From DATCYX01 sp037444705 (GTDB lineage Bacteria > Chloroflexota > Anaerolineae > Anaerolineales > UBA4823), in the NCBI GenBank assembly GCA_037444705.1, contig JBBILY010000001.1, forward strand, positions 1 to 64,000: a DNA stretch of 64,000 nucleotides. The letters are read 5' to 3'. The position numbers and the translations under genes were made by a program. The notes under the pieces are model-generated. The model saw nothing but the letters and a program-made list of their open reading frames with translations, searched no databases and was not told the DNA's origin. This document shows, piece by piece, positions 50,234 through 58,830 of the stretch. Each line of letters starts with the position of its first letter. Position 1 is the first letter of the stretch.

Positions 50234-51913
50234 ATGAAGAATCTGGATGAACTGATTTTTAACTCTCGCCGGTCGCCAGTGCTGGGGCGGCGGGGCATGG
50301 TGGCTACCTCTCAGCCCCTGGCGGTGGCAGCCGGACTGGAAATCCTCTCCCAAGGGGGAAATGCGGCTGACGCCGCGGTGGCAGTGGCTGCGGCGCTGAA
50401 CGTCACCGAGCCCACCTCCACCGGGATCGGTGGAGATTGTTTTGCTTTGTACTACGAGGCTGCCAGTGGCCAGGTGAGCGCTTTGAATGCCTCGGGGCGC
50501 GCCCCAAAAGCGCTAACCCTGGAGCGCCTGCGGCGTGAAGGGTTTGGCGATGAACTTCCCCCGTTCCATCCATACACCATCACGGTCCCTGGGGCTTGCG
50601 CCGGTTGGTGCGACCTGGTGGAGCGTTATGGGCGGCTAAGCCTGAGCCAGGTGCTGGCGCCCGCCATCCGCCTGGCAGAAGAAGGCTTCCCCGTGGCGCC
50701 CATCACCGCGTATTTCTGGCAGCGTGGGGTAGAGCGCCAGTTGCGCCAGGCATTGGGTGGGTTGGAACTGACCCTGGAGGGCAGAGCGCCACGCCCGGGG
50801 GAAATCTTCCGCAACCCTGGCCTGGCGCGCACCTTCCAAAAGGTGGCTGAGGCAGGGAAAGCCGCCTTCTATCAGGGTGAGATTGCCGAGGCGATCGCAG
50901 CCGTTGTCCAGCAGGCAGGAGGTTGCCTGAGTGTGGACGATCTGGCAACCCACCACAGCACCTGGGAACAACCCATCTCCACCACCTATCGCGGCTTGAG
51001 AGTTTGGGAATGCCCTCCAAATGGCCAGGGGTTGGCCGCCTTGATTGCCCTCAATATTGTAGAGGGCTTTGACCTGGCTTCCCTGGAGGCGCTTTCTGCA
51101 GCTCGCCTGCACCTGGAAATCGAAGCTATGCGCCTTGCTTTTGCCGACACTGCCTGGTATGTGGCTGATCCGGCCTTCAACCCTGCCCCGTTGGAAGGCC
51201 TGCTCTCCAAAGAATATGCCGCCGAACGCCGCCGTCTGATAGACCCTCAGCGCGCCGCTCTGGATCGGCAACGGGGCGTGCCGCTCGCGGCCTCAGATAC
51301 GGTTTATCTGAGCGTGGTTGACGCACAGGGCAACGCTTGCTCGTTGATCAATAGCAACTATATGGGCTTTGGCACCGGTATCGTCCCCGCGGGTTGGGGG
51401 TTTAGCCTGCAGAACCGCGGCCACAATTTCAGTTTAGACCCGCAACACCCCAACGCTTTGGCGCCTGGCAAAAGGCCCTATCACACCATTATCCCTGGTA
51501 TGCTCACGCGGCCACGCTCCCTGGGGCAGAGTTCTCATCCGTCTGAAACCGCCTCAGCGGGCGAGGATCTCTTCGCCAGTTTCGGCGTGATGGGCGGTTT
51601 CATGCAGCCTCAGGGACACTTGCAGGTGGTGGTGGCCCTGGTAGATGATGAACTTGAACCCCAATCTGCGCTGGATCGGCCGCGTTTCTGCCTCCAGGAA
51701 GGCAAAGCCCAGGCCAGCGTGGCTCTGGAAGAGGGCATTCCTGTCTCAGCGGTGGCGGAACTGGCACTGATGGGGCATCCGCTTGAGGTTGTCCGTGGCC
51801 AGGCGCGGGCGCTCTTCGGCCGGGGGCAGATCATCCTGCGTCATCCACAAACAGGGGTGTTGTGGGGCGGGAGTGACCCGCGCGCTGATGGTTGCGCTAT
51901 GGCTCTGGCTTAA
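50234..51913 (+). CDS. Gamma-glutamyltransferase
   Basis: 559 residues from the ATG at 50234. Ntn-hydrolase that cleaves gamma-glutamyl bonds after self-processing into large and small subunits. Large-subunit signatures: MVATSQPLAVAAGLEILSQGGNAADAAVAVA and EPTSTGIGGDCFALYYEA. The predicted processing Thr (about residue 356) is in SDTVYLSVVDAQGNACSLINSNY, with the small-subunit segment GFGTGIVPAGWGFSLQNRG. No signal peptide is evident, unlike secreted GGTs, so it may be cytoplasmic and act on a different gamma-glutamyl or cephalosporin-acylase-like substrate. The upstream in-frame GTG at 50195 is an alternative start. Confidence 0.9.
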   Translation: MKNLDELIFNSRRSPVLGRRGMVATSQPLAVAAGLEILSQGGNAADAAVAVAAALNVTEPTSTGIGGDCFALYYEAASGQVSALNASGRAPKALTLERLRREGFGDELPPFHPYTITVPGACAGWCDLVERYGRLSLSQVLAPAIRLAEEGFPVAPITAYFWQRGVERQLRQALGGLELTLEGRAPRPGEIFRNPGLARTFQKVAEAGKAAFYQGEIAEAIAAVVQQAGGCLSVDDLATHHSTWEQPISTTYRGLRVWECPPNGQGLAALIALNIVEGFDLASLEALSAARLHLEIEAMRLAFADTAWYVADPAFNPAPLEGLLSKEYAAERRRLIDPQRAALDRQRGVPLAASDTVYLSVVDAQGNACSLINSNYMGFGTGIVPAGWGFSLQNRGHNFSLDPQHPNALAPGKRPYHTIIPGMLTRPRSLGQSSHPSETASAGEDLFASFGVMGGFMQPQGHLQVVVALVDDELEPQSALDRPRFCLQEGKAQASVALEEGIPVSAVAELALMGHPLEVVRGQARALFGRGQIILRHPQTGVLWGGSDPRADGCAMALA

Positions 51914-51981
51914 ACATGAACTTAAGATGCTGGGGAATATCAGGGGGAGGCTAAGCGGTTATTCGGATTGAGGGCTATGGG

Positions 51982-52221
51982 CTAGACATCTTCCACGCGC
52001 TCAATCTCCGGGAAAAATTGGCGCACTGTACCTTCCACCCAGCCGTGGAGGGTGCTTGGCAAGAGGGGGCAGCCCAAACAGACGCCTCCCAGCCGTACTT
52101 TCAACACGCGCCCATCGAAAGAGACAAATTCGACCGAACCACCGTGGTACTGTTCAATATAAGCGCTCAAGCGCTCAATTAATGCACGCAGGCGGTCTTC
52201 ATAAACTGGGTCTACCGTCAT
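51982..52221 (-). CDS. NifU-like C-terminal domain protein
   Basis: 79 residues. Helical start then the NifU C-terminal fold with CLGC (GGVCLGCPL) that carries a transient iron-sulfur cluster for delivery to target proteins. The ATG at 52221 overlaps the preceding gene's stop (ATGA) and has GGGAGAA upstream; a longer frame adds six residues. Small Nfu-type carriers of this size are common. Confidence 0.88.
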   Translation of the reverse strand: MTVDPVYEDRLRALIERLSAYIEQYHGGSVEFVSFDGRVLKVRLGGVCLGCPLLPSTLHGWVEGTVRQFFPEIERVEDV

Positions 52222-52709
52222 TGGTTCTCCCTCACACAATCCATGCCATTGCGCAAGCCTTGTAACAACAGCGCTAATATCTGGTCCTGGCCTTTACGCA
52301 GACGTTCAGCGATCACCTTAGCCAGCCGTTCTAGAATGAGGAAACCTACATCGGGGTCAGCGTTGCATAAGAGGCGTAAGTCATAGCCGCGCACCCGCAA
52401 CATCTGGGTATAAGTTTCACAGACCGCGCCCGAGGTGTAGGCCGGGTTGCCCAGCGCGGCTGACCAGCCGACCACGCTGCCGGGGTGCACCCGCGCCACA
52501 GTTATGGCTGGCCCGTCATCGGGCTTGTAACGGATGACCACCTCGCCGCTGACCACCAGAAAGAGATATTCTGCTGGGTCGCCCTGCTCAAATAACACTG
52601 TGCCAGAAAAACATTCTACCGGGATGAACAACGGTCGCAGGACATCCAGTTGCTGGCTGTTTAATCCGCCGAAGATGAGAGGAAGTCTGTCGAAGAAATC
52701 GGTTGCCAT
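52218..52709 (-). CDS. Cyclic nucleotide-binding domain protein without an HTH
   Basis: 163 residues. A Crp-like effector domain (about 15-130) with GTVLFEQGDPAEYLFLVVSGEVVIRY and HPGSVVGWSAALGNPAYTSGA, but the phosphate-binding cassette motif is not typical for cAMP and there is no DNA-binding helix-turn-helix at the C-terminus. It is therefore not a classic Crp/Fnr regulator. Its stop overlaps the NifU-like gene, suggesting a joint role, possibly redox- or iron-related signalling. Confidence 0.85.
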   Translation of the reverse strand: MATDFFDRLPLIFGGLNSQQLDVLRPLFIPVECFSGTVLFEQGDPAEYLFLVVSGEVVIRYKPDDGPAITVARVHPGSVVGWSAALGNPAYTSGAVCETYTQMLRVRGYDLRLLCNADPDVGFLILERLAKVIAERLRKGQDQILALLLQGLRNGMDCVRENQ

Positions 52710-52875
52710 GTATGCCTTTTATCTGAGTAATACATAATGTAGCCAGAGCAGGCCCAAACTTCTAGTGGCAAACTTCCTCGATCTTCAGATAAATATCATC
52801 AATGAATTGACATTGGGGCGATAAGGGGCATCCCCTGCTGGCCTGGGTGAGGTGAGGGGCGGTAAGATCAAAGGT

Positions 52876-52920
52876 ACGGACACGCCTGTTAACCCCTCAG
52901 GATTTACAAGGCGTGTCCGT
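52876..52920 (-). terminator. Long-looped hairpin downstream of clpC
   Basis: ACGGACACGCCT (52876-52887) pairs perfectly with AGGCGTGTCCGT (52909-52920): a 12-bp stem with a 21-base loop, 37 bases past the clpC stop. The minus-strand tail ACCTTTGATC is only mildly U-rich, so this is a probable but not classic terminator. Confidence 0.6.
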
Positions 52921-52957
52921 TCGCTCCGAAAATCGGCTGATTCCAGCGCCCCAGGCT

Positions 52958-55447
52958 TCAGGCGCTCACCTGACTGACCTCTTCAGCAGGGATGCTTTGA
53001 GGCGGCATTTCCCCTTCTTTATAGAAGATCAAGGCATTCTTTTGCGGGTCAACATCCACAATCACCTTGTCGCCTGCGGCAAACTCACCGCTGAGCAGTT
53101 TGACCGAGAGCGGGCTTTCCACATGTTTTTGCAGGGCGCGTCGCAGAGGTCGGGCGCCAAAGGATGGATCATAGCCCACGTCGGCCAGCCAGTTGCGGGC
53201 GGCAGGGGTGAGTTCCACAGTCAAGCCATGTTCGCTCAGGCGCTCCTGAATCTCCTGCATCTGCAGGTCTACGATCTCACGCATCTGCTCCAGGGTGAGG
53301 GGTGAGAAGATGATGATTTCATCAATGCGGTTGAGGAATTCGGGGCGGAAGGTGCTCTTGAGCGCCTTTTCGATCTTCTCATGGGCGGCGCGCTCTTCAT
53401 CATCCTCTTTGCGCTGTAAGAAGCCCAGGCTGCCCGATTTGCGCACAAACTCGGTGCCCAGGTTGCTGGTCATGATCAGCACCGTGTTGCGGAAGTCCAC
53501 CACATGACCTTGCCCGTCGGTCAGGCGGCCGTCATCCAGAATCTGCAACAGGGCATTCCACACCTCAGGATGGGCTTTTTCGATCTCGTCAAATAAGATG
53601 ACGCGATAAGGGCGACGTCGCACGGCCTCGGTCAATTGGCCACCCTCTTCGTAACCCACATAGCCCGGAGGCGCGCCAAACAGACGGGAAACGGTGTGCT
53701 GCTCGCGGTATTCGCTCATGTCAATGCGCACCAGGGCGTCCTCGTCATCAAAGAGGAAGCGAGCTAGGGCTTTGGCTAGTTCGGTCTTGCCCACCCCTGA
53801 CGGGCCAATGAAGATAAAGGAGCCGATCGGTCGGCGCGGGTCCTTCAGGCCGGCGCGGGCGCGGCGGATGGCATCGGAAATGGCGCGAATGGCTTCATCC
53901 TGTCCCTTGATGCGCTCATGCAGGCGCTCCTCCATATGGAGCAGTTTCTCGGCTTCGGTCTCCATCATCTGGTGCACCGGGATGCCTGTCCATTGCGCCA
54001 CCACCTCGGCGATGTCGTTGACATCTACCACCTCGTCCAATTGGTGCTCTGCTTCCCATTGATCGCGCTTGGCGTTAAATTCGGCCTCCAGGCGCAGGCG
54101 TTCAGCCTTTTTCTGGGCGGCGCGCTCATAATCGCGCTCCAGGCCGGCCTGTTCTTCCTCAGCTGCCAGGCGATCAATTTCGCTCTTCATGGCTTTGAGT
54201 TCAGGTGGCAGGGAATAGAGCGCCACGCGTAGTTTGGCTGCTGCCTCGTCAATCAGGTCAATCGCCTTATCCGGCAGATGGCGATCGGTGACGTAGCGGG
54301 CCGAGAGGCGGGCGGCGGCAACCAGAGCATCATCGGAGAAACGCACCTTATGATGAGCCTCATAGCGATCACGCAGGCCACGCAGCATCTGGATGGTTTC
54401 CTCCACGCTGGGCTCTTCCACATACACCGGGGCGAAGCGGCGCTCCAAGGCGGCGTCTTTTTCGAGATATTTGTGGTATTCGTCCAGGGTAGTGGCCCCA
54501 ATGCATTGCAGTTCACCCCGCGCCAGGGCCGGTTTCAGCATGTTTGACGCATCCATAGCGCCCTGGGCAGCGCCAGCGCCGACCACCGTGTGTAGTTCAT
54601 CAATGAAGAGGATGATCTCGCCCGCGGCGCGTTGCACTTCTTCAATGGCTAATTTCAGGCGCTCTTCAAACTCACCGCGGAAGCGCGAACCGGCAATCAT
54701 CGCCCCCAGGTCCAGGGCGACCACGCGTTTTCCGCTCAGGATTTCGGGCACATCGTTGCTGGCGATCTTCTGCGCCAGACCCTCAACGATGGCGGTCTTG
54801 CCTACGCCAGCCTCGCCGATTAACACCGGGTTGTTCTTGGTGCGGCGCGAGAGGATCTGGATCACCCGCAGAATCTCGGCATCGCGCCCGATCACTGGGT
54901 CTAACTTGCCTTCGCGCGCCATCTGGGTCAGATCGCGTGAATATTTCTCCAGGGTGCGGTAGCGTGTCTCGGCGTGAGGGTCAGTCACGCGCTGCCCGCC
55001 GCGGATTTGCTGGATGGCTTCGAAGACGCGCTCGCGCGTCACCCCTGCCCCCTCCAACAGGCGCGCCGCGGGGGTGCTGCGCTCGCTTAAGATCGCCAGA
55101 AAGATGTGTTCGGTGGAGATATATTCATCCTTGAGGCGGTTAGCTTCCTCATTGGCCAGGTCAATAATACGCTTCACCCGCGGGGTGATGAAGATTTGAC
55201 CCGCTCCTCCGCCGAAGATATTAGCCTTAGGGCTGGTACGCAAGATGTAATCCAAACGCTCGATCAGCGCTGCAGTATCAACTTTAAGGAAATCCAGTAT
55301 TTGTGGAATCACCCCCTGCGGCTGCTCGATGAGCGCCAGCAAGATGTGTTCAGTGTCTATCTGATTATGGCCATAGCGCTGAATAATCTCAGCCGCCCGT
55401 TGAGCGGCCTCCTGGGCGCGCTCGGTAAAACGATCAAATCGCATCAT
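52958..55447 (-). CDS. clpC: ATP-dependent Clp protease ATP-binding subunit ClpC
   Basis: 829 residues. Hsp100/Clp unfoldase with an N-terminal double Clp-N domain (RFTERAQEAAQRAAEIIQRYGHNQIDTEHILLAL), AAA-1 (GEAGVGKTAIVEGLA, IILFIDELHTVVGAG), a short middle coiled coil (about 400-475), AAA-2 (GPSGVGKTELAKALA, VILFDEIEKAHPEVWNALLQILDDGRLTDGQG) and a C-terminal D2-small domain. The middle domain is shorter than in ClpB and the overall length fits ClpC. It lacks visible neighbours mcsA, mcsB and ctsR. No CtsR operator heptads were recognised upstream. Confidence 0.94.
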   Translation of the reverse strand: MMRFDRFTERAQEAAQRAAEIIQRYGHNQIDTEHILLALIEQPQGVIPQILDFLKVDTAALIERLDYILRTSPKANIFGGGAGQIFITPRVKRIIDLANEEANRLKDEYISTEHIFLAILSERSTPAARLLEGAGVTRERVFEAIQQIRGGQRVTDPHAETRYRTLEKYSRDLTQMAREGKLDPVIGRDAEILRVIQILSRRTKNNPVLIGEAGVGKTAIVEGLAQKIASNDVPEILSGKRVVALDLGAMIAGSRFRGEFEERLKLAIEEVQRAAGEIILFIDELHTVVGAGAAQGAMDASNMLKPALARGELQCIGATTLDEYHKYLEKDAALERRFAPVYVEEPSVEETIQMLRGLRDRYEAHHKVRFSDDALVAAARLSARYVTDRHLPDKAIDLIDEAAAKLRVALYSLPPELKAMKSEIDRLAAEEEQAGLERDYERAAQKKAERLRLEAEFNAKRDQWEAEHQLDEVVDVNDIAEVVAQWTGIPVHQMMETEAEKLLHMEERLHERIKGQDEAIRAISDAIRRARAGLKDPRRPIGSFIFIGPSGVGKTELAKALARFLFDDEDALVRIDMSEYREQHTVSRLFGAPPGYVGYEEGGQLTEAVRRRPYRVILFDEIEKAHPEVWNALLQILDDGRLTDGQGHVVDFRNTVLIMTSNLGTEFVRKSGSLGFLQRKEDDEERAAHEKIEKALKSTFRPEFLNRIDEIIIFSPLTLEQMREIVDLQMQEIQERLSEHGLTVELTPAARNWLADVGYDPSFGARPLRRALQKHVESPLSVKLLSGEFAAGDKVIVDVDPQKNALIFYKEGEMPPQSIPAEEVSQVSA

Positions 55448-55671
55448 ATGTGTATTCCTTCCTCCAACTACGACGCACTGTTGAATAAATATCCAATTTA
55501 TTAACCTATGGCGTCGCCATATTCATTATAACACCCCCTGTGCAAGAGCAAAATCAATGCCAGGTAAGAGATTTGTAAGAGATATTGCGCCCCAAAAAGG
55601 CAAAGACTTCCGCCCCCCTGGGTTGATACGCACAAGGCTAGCCATGATGTTGTAGATGTAGAGCTTTTAAT

Positions 55672-57222
55672 CTATGGGGGATTTACATGCCCAGGAGGGG
55701 TTTCAGAGGGGAATATGGCGGTCTCAGTGAACACGGGCGAGGAGATGAGGGTTATGGTAGGTGTAGGCGTCCTTAAATAAATCAAGGGAATCCATCCGAG
55801 CCGCCCTTCTGCGTCGCGCACCTCAACCCAGACAAATCCATTGTAGACTTGATACTGATGGAGTATGAACACCAGTACACCTCTCTTCAGTGGAGGGCCG
55901 ATGAGCGGCCCCCCAGGCCATTGGTGTAATTGAAAAGATGGCAATGCAATGCCATTGACTTGTGCTGGCATCGGCAGAGATGTGGCGGAGGCCGTCGCTG
56001 TGAAGGTGGGCGAGGGTGTCGAGGTTGGGGTGTGCGTCGGTGCAGGTGTTCTCGTGGCGCTCGGGGTGGGGGAAAAGGTGGGTGTGAGGCTGGGGCCAGG
56101 GGTAAAAGTCCATGTAGGAGGTAATGTAGGGGTCAGCGTAGGCGGGATAAGGGGGTCCAGGCGGGCGGCAATGACTTGGTTAATAATTACCTCGACGCTT
56201 TCATTACGGTTGAGTAGCCCGCCCTCTTGCAACCCTGCGCCGATCGCCTCTTGCAATGCTACCCCATCTTGATAGGTGAGGGGAAATGTCGTGCGTACAG
56301 TGATGGATAGTTTCAGGCTGTTTTCATCTCGGTCAGAGTGCCACTCTACCAGGTCTAAAGGGCCTAAGACAGCAACACTTCTGGCCACCACCTCACTAAT
56401 CATACGGTCAATGGTGGCCTGATGAACGAATTGAGCGCTTGTGTAAGCGAGCAAGATGAGCAATCCAGCGGTGAGCAACCCTGCTAATTTGAGGCTTGGG
56501 GGCAGGTTTCTGAGGCTATTCCTGGTGGGAGGGCTAAAGCCTAGAGCAAAAAACACCAAGGTAGCCGCAAAGGAGATGGCAACAGCGTTGGTCGTAAATA
56601 GCAAGAGTGCTCCACCCGTCACCCGCCAATCTCCTAGAGCCAAGCCCACTCCCGCCACGCACAATGGGGGCATGAGTGCAGTGGCAATGGATACTCCGGG
56701 CAACGCAGCAGAGATATTGGGCATGGCCATGGCAAATGCGGCTGCCATTCCCCCGGCCAGGGCAATCCCCAAATCCATGGGTGAAGGACGGGTGCGAGAC
56801 ATTACTTCGGTAGGTAGGCTTTGCGGCTGAAAGACGATAAAGGGTAAGCGACTGTTGAGCCAGGTTAGGAGAAAAGAGATCAGAATAGCCAATACGGCCC
56901 CTCGTAACAGGGCTGTTGTGGAATCGTGCAGCAAACGACTATCACCCGTCAACGAAGCCAATCCCAGACCAATGATGGGGGACATCAGAGGCGCCACTAA
57001 CATTGCCCCAATGATCACCGCGGGTGAGTTGGTGAGCAAGCCCAGGGTGGCAATAATGCTGGAGAGCCCCACCAGCAGGAAAAAGTCGAAACCCGGACGG
57101 GAGGCATTCCGCAACAGCAGTTGCACCTCGCCCCGACGTTCCAGGTCGAGCGGTGGCCTCAAGCGTTTCCACCAATGCCAGAGGCGCACCCGATACGAGG
57201 GTGGTTGGGGACGGTGTTCCAC
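55672..57222 (-). CDS. DUF389 membrane protein with an SH3-like C-terminus
   Basis: About 516 residues from GTG 57222 (GAGAGAAG upstream; start uncertain, the frame extends 32 codons further). The DUF389 core (about 55-240) begins FFLLVGLSSIIATLGLLTNSPAVIIGAMLVAPLMSPIIGLGLASL, and continues with MAMPNISAALPGVSIATALMPPLCVAGVGLALGDW. A Thr/Pro linker (about 375-430) leads to an SH3-like domain (LHQWPGGPLIGPPLKRGVLVFILHQYQVYNGFVWVEVRDAEGRLGWIPLIYL). The DUF389 family has an unassigned function. The SH3 tail is a lineage-specific addition seen in other surface proteins in this window. Confidence 0.82.
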   Translation of the reverse strand: MEHRPQPPSYRVRLWHWWKRLRPPLDLERRGEVQLLLRNASRPGFDFFLLVGLSSIIATLGLLTNSPAVIIGAMLVAPLMSPIIGLGLASLTGDSRLLHDSTTALLRGAVLAILISFLLTWLNSRLPFIVFQPQSLPTEVMSRTRPSPMDLGIALAGGMAAAFAMAMPNISAALPGVSIATALMPPLCVAGVGLALGDWRVTGGALLLFTTNAVAISFAATLVFFALGFSPPTRNSLRNLPPSLKLAGLLTAGLLILLAYTSAQFVHQATIDRMISEVVARSVAVLGPLDLVEWHSDRDENSLKLSITVRTTFPLTYQDGVALQEAIGAGLQEGGLLNRNESVEVIINQVIAARLDPLIPPTLTPTLPPTWTFTPGPSLTPTFSPTPSATRTPAPTHTPTSTPSPTFTATASATSLPMPAQVNGIALPSFQLHQWPGGPLIGPPLKRGVLVFILHQYQVYNGFVWVEVRDAEGRLGWIPLIYLRTPTPTITLISSPVFTETAIFPSETPPGHVNPP

Positions 57223-57458
57223 CGGTAATCTTCTCTCAGGTATGTTTATTTTAACCCATAGTCTGTTACAACAGTACGAGGTGCGGGTTAAGCAAGCCCG
57301 GATTGGATGGCTAACCATCAGGTTTGGTTACAAGTTGGGCAAAGTTAATGTTAAAGAGTTGACAAAATAACAATATCGTATAAAATATTTAATATCTGAT
57401 GACAATAAACATCAATAAATTTAAATCATATTTAATTTATTAAAGGGGAATAGTCGCT

Positions 57459-58787
57459 ATGAACCGAGATACCTCTCCCACAGAAGACTCGCGCTGGGGG
57501 CTTAATTTTTTCACCATTTGGACGGGGCAGGCTTTCTCCCTCCTGGGCAGCCAGTTGGTGCAGTTCGCCCTGGTGTGGTGGCTGACGAAAAACACCGCTT
57601 CGGCCAGGGTTTTGGCCTCAGCCTCCATAGCCGCCTTGCTGCCCCAGGTGTTTTTAGGTCCGCTGGCTGGCGCCTTGGTGGATCGCTGGAATCGGCGGCT
57701 GACCATGATGCTGGCGGATGGCCTGATCGCTCTGGTCTCGCTGGTTCTGGCTTTGCTATTTTGGGCGGGAGTCGCTCAGGTCTGGCATATCTACTTGGTG
57801 ATGTTCATCCGCTCGGCAGCAGGGGCCTTCCACTGGCCAGCCATGCAGGCCTCCACCTCGCTGATGGTGCCCAAGCGGCACCTCGCCCGCGTTCAGGGGA
57901 TTAACCAGATGCTCAATGGAGGTTTGAATATCCTCTCGGCTCCCCTGGGGGCTTTATTGTTGGAGGTTATGCCCATCCACAGCATCTTAGGGGTTGACAT
58001 CGCCACGGCACTGCTGGCGATTTCGCCGCTCCTGTTCATTGTTGTACCTCAACCCGTGCCTCGCCTTTCTCAGGTGGGTCAGTCTGGCAACAAACCCTCG
58101 GTCGTGGGTGACTTGTTGGCCGGCCTGCGCTATGTGTGGACCTGGCCAGGGTTGGTGCTCATTTTGCTCATGGCTACTTTGATCAACGTGTTGCTCAACC
58201 CGGGCTTTGCTCTGTTGCCCCTGCTGGTCACGCGCCATTTTGGCGGGGCTGCCTTGCAATTGGCGTGGTTGGAATCTGCCTGGGGCGTTGGGGTGATCGG
58301 CGGTGGGCTGTTTTTAGGGATTTGGGGTGGTTTTCGGCGCAAGATTTACACCTCGATGATGGGATTGATAGGCATTGGTCTGGGTTGCATGACGGTGGGC
58401 GTGTTGCCGCCGCAGGGTTTTTTGCTGGCGATCGCTGCGATTCTGATCACCGGCATTGCCAATCCATTGACCAATGGCCCGCTGTTTGCAGTGATCCAGG
58501 CCGCGGTGGAGCCCGAGATGCAAGGACGGGTGTTTATGCTGATCGTCAGCGTGGCTTCGGCTGCCACCCCGCTGGGCCTGGCCATCGCCGGGCCGCTGGC
58601 GGATGCCCTGGGTGTTCAAGCCTGGTTCATCGTCGGAGGCATTTTCACCACGCTGATGGGTGTGGCGGGTTTCTTCATCCCTGCCATTGTTAACCTGGAG
58701 AACGGTCATCCACGCGCCGCACAGGTTGAGGCCCCGCTCAGCGCGCTTTCGCCGGTTGCCGCAGATGGCGATGACCTTGTCCTGTAA
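57459..58787 (+). CDS. MFS transporter (macrolide-efflux-like)
   Basis: 442 residues, twelve predicted membrane helices. The start FFTIWTGQAFSLLGSQLVQFALVWWL and the loop DRWNRRLTMMLADG (motif A-like) resemble the MefA/MFS_3 drug-efflux subfamily. The substrate cannot be read. AT-rich sequence (57360-57440) upstream with AAAGGGG near the start is probably its promoter and ribosome region. It lies 43 bases before glyQS on the same strand. Confidence 0.85.
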   Translation: MNRDTSPTEDSRWGLNFFTIWTGQAFSLLGSQLVQFALVWWLTKNTASARVLASASIAALLPQVFLGPLAGALVDRWNRRLTMMLADGLIALVSLVLALLFWAGVAQVWHIYLVMFIRSAAGAFHWPAMQASTSLMVPKRHLARVQGINQMLNGGLNILSAPLGALLLEVMPIHSILGVDIATALLAISPLLFIVVPQPVPRLSQVGQSGNKPSVVGDLLAGLRYVWTWPGLVLILLMATLINVLLNPGFALLPLLVTRHFGGAALQLAWLESAWGVGVIGGGLFLGIWGGFRRKIYTSMMGLIGIGLGCMTVGVLPPQGFLLAIAAILITGIANPLTNGPLFAVIQAAVEPEMQGRVFMLIVSVASAATPLGLAIAGPLADALGVQAWFIVGGIFTTLMGVAGFFIPAIVNLENGHPRAAQVEAPLSALSPVAADGDDLVL

Positions 58788-58830
58788 TATAATTGGGACA
58801 CACAAAAACCATCAGTGGTGAATATCCTTT

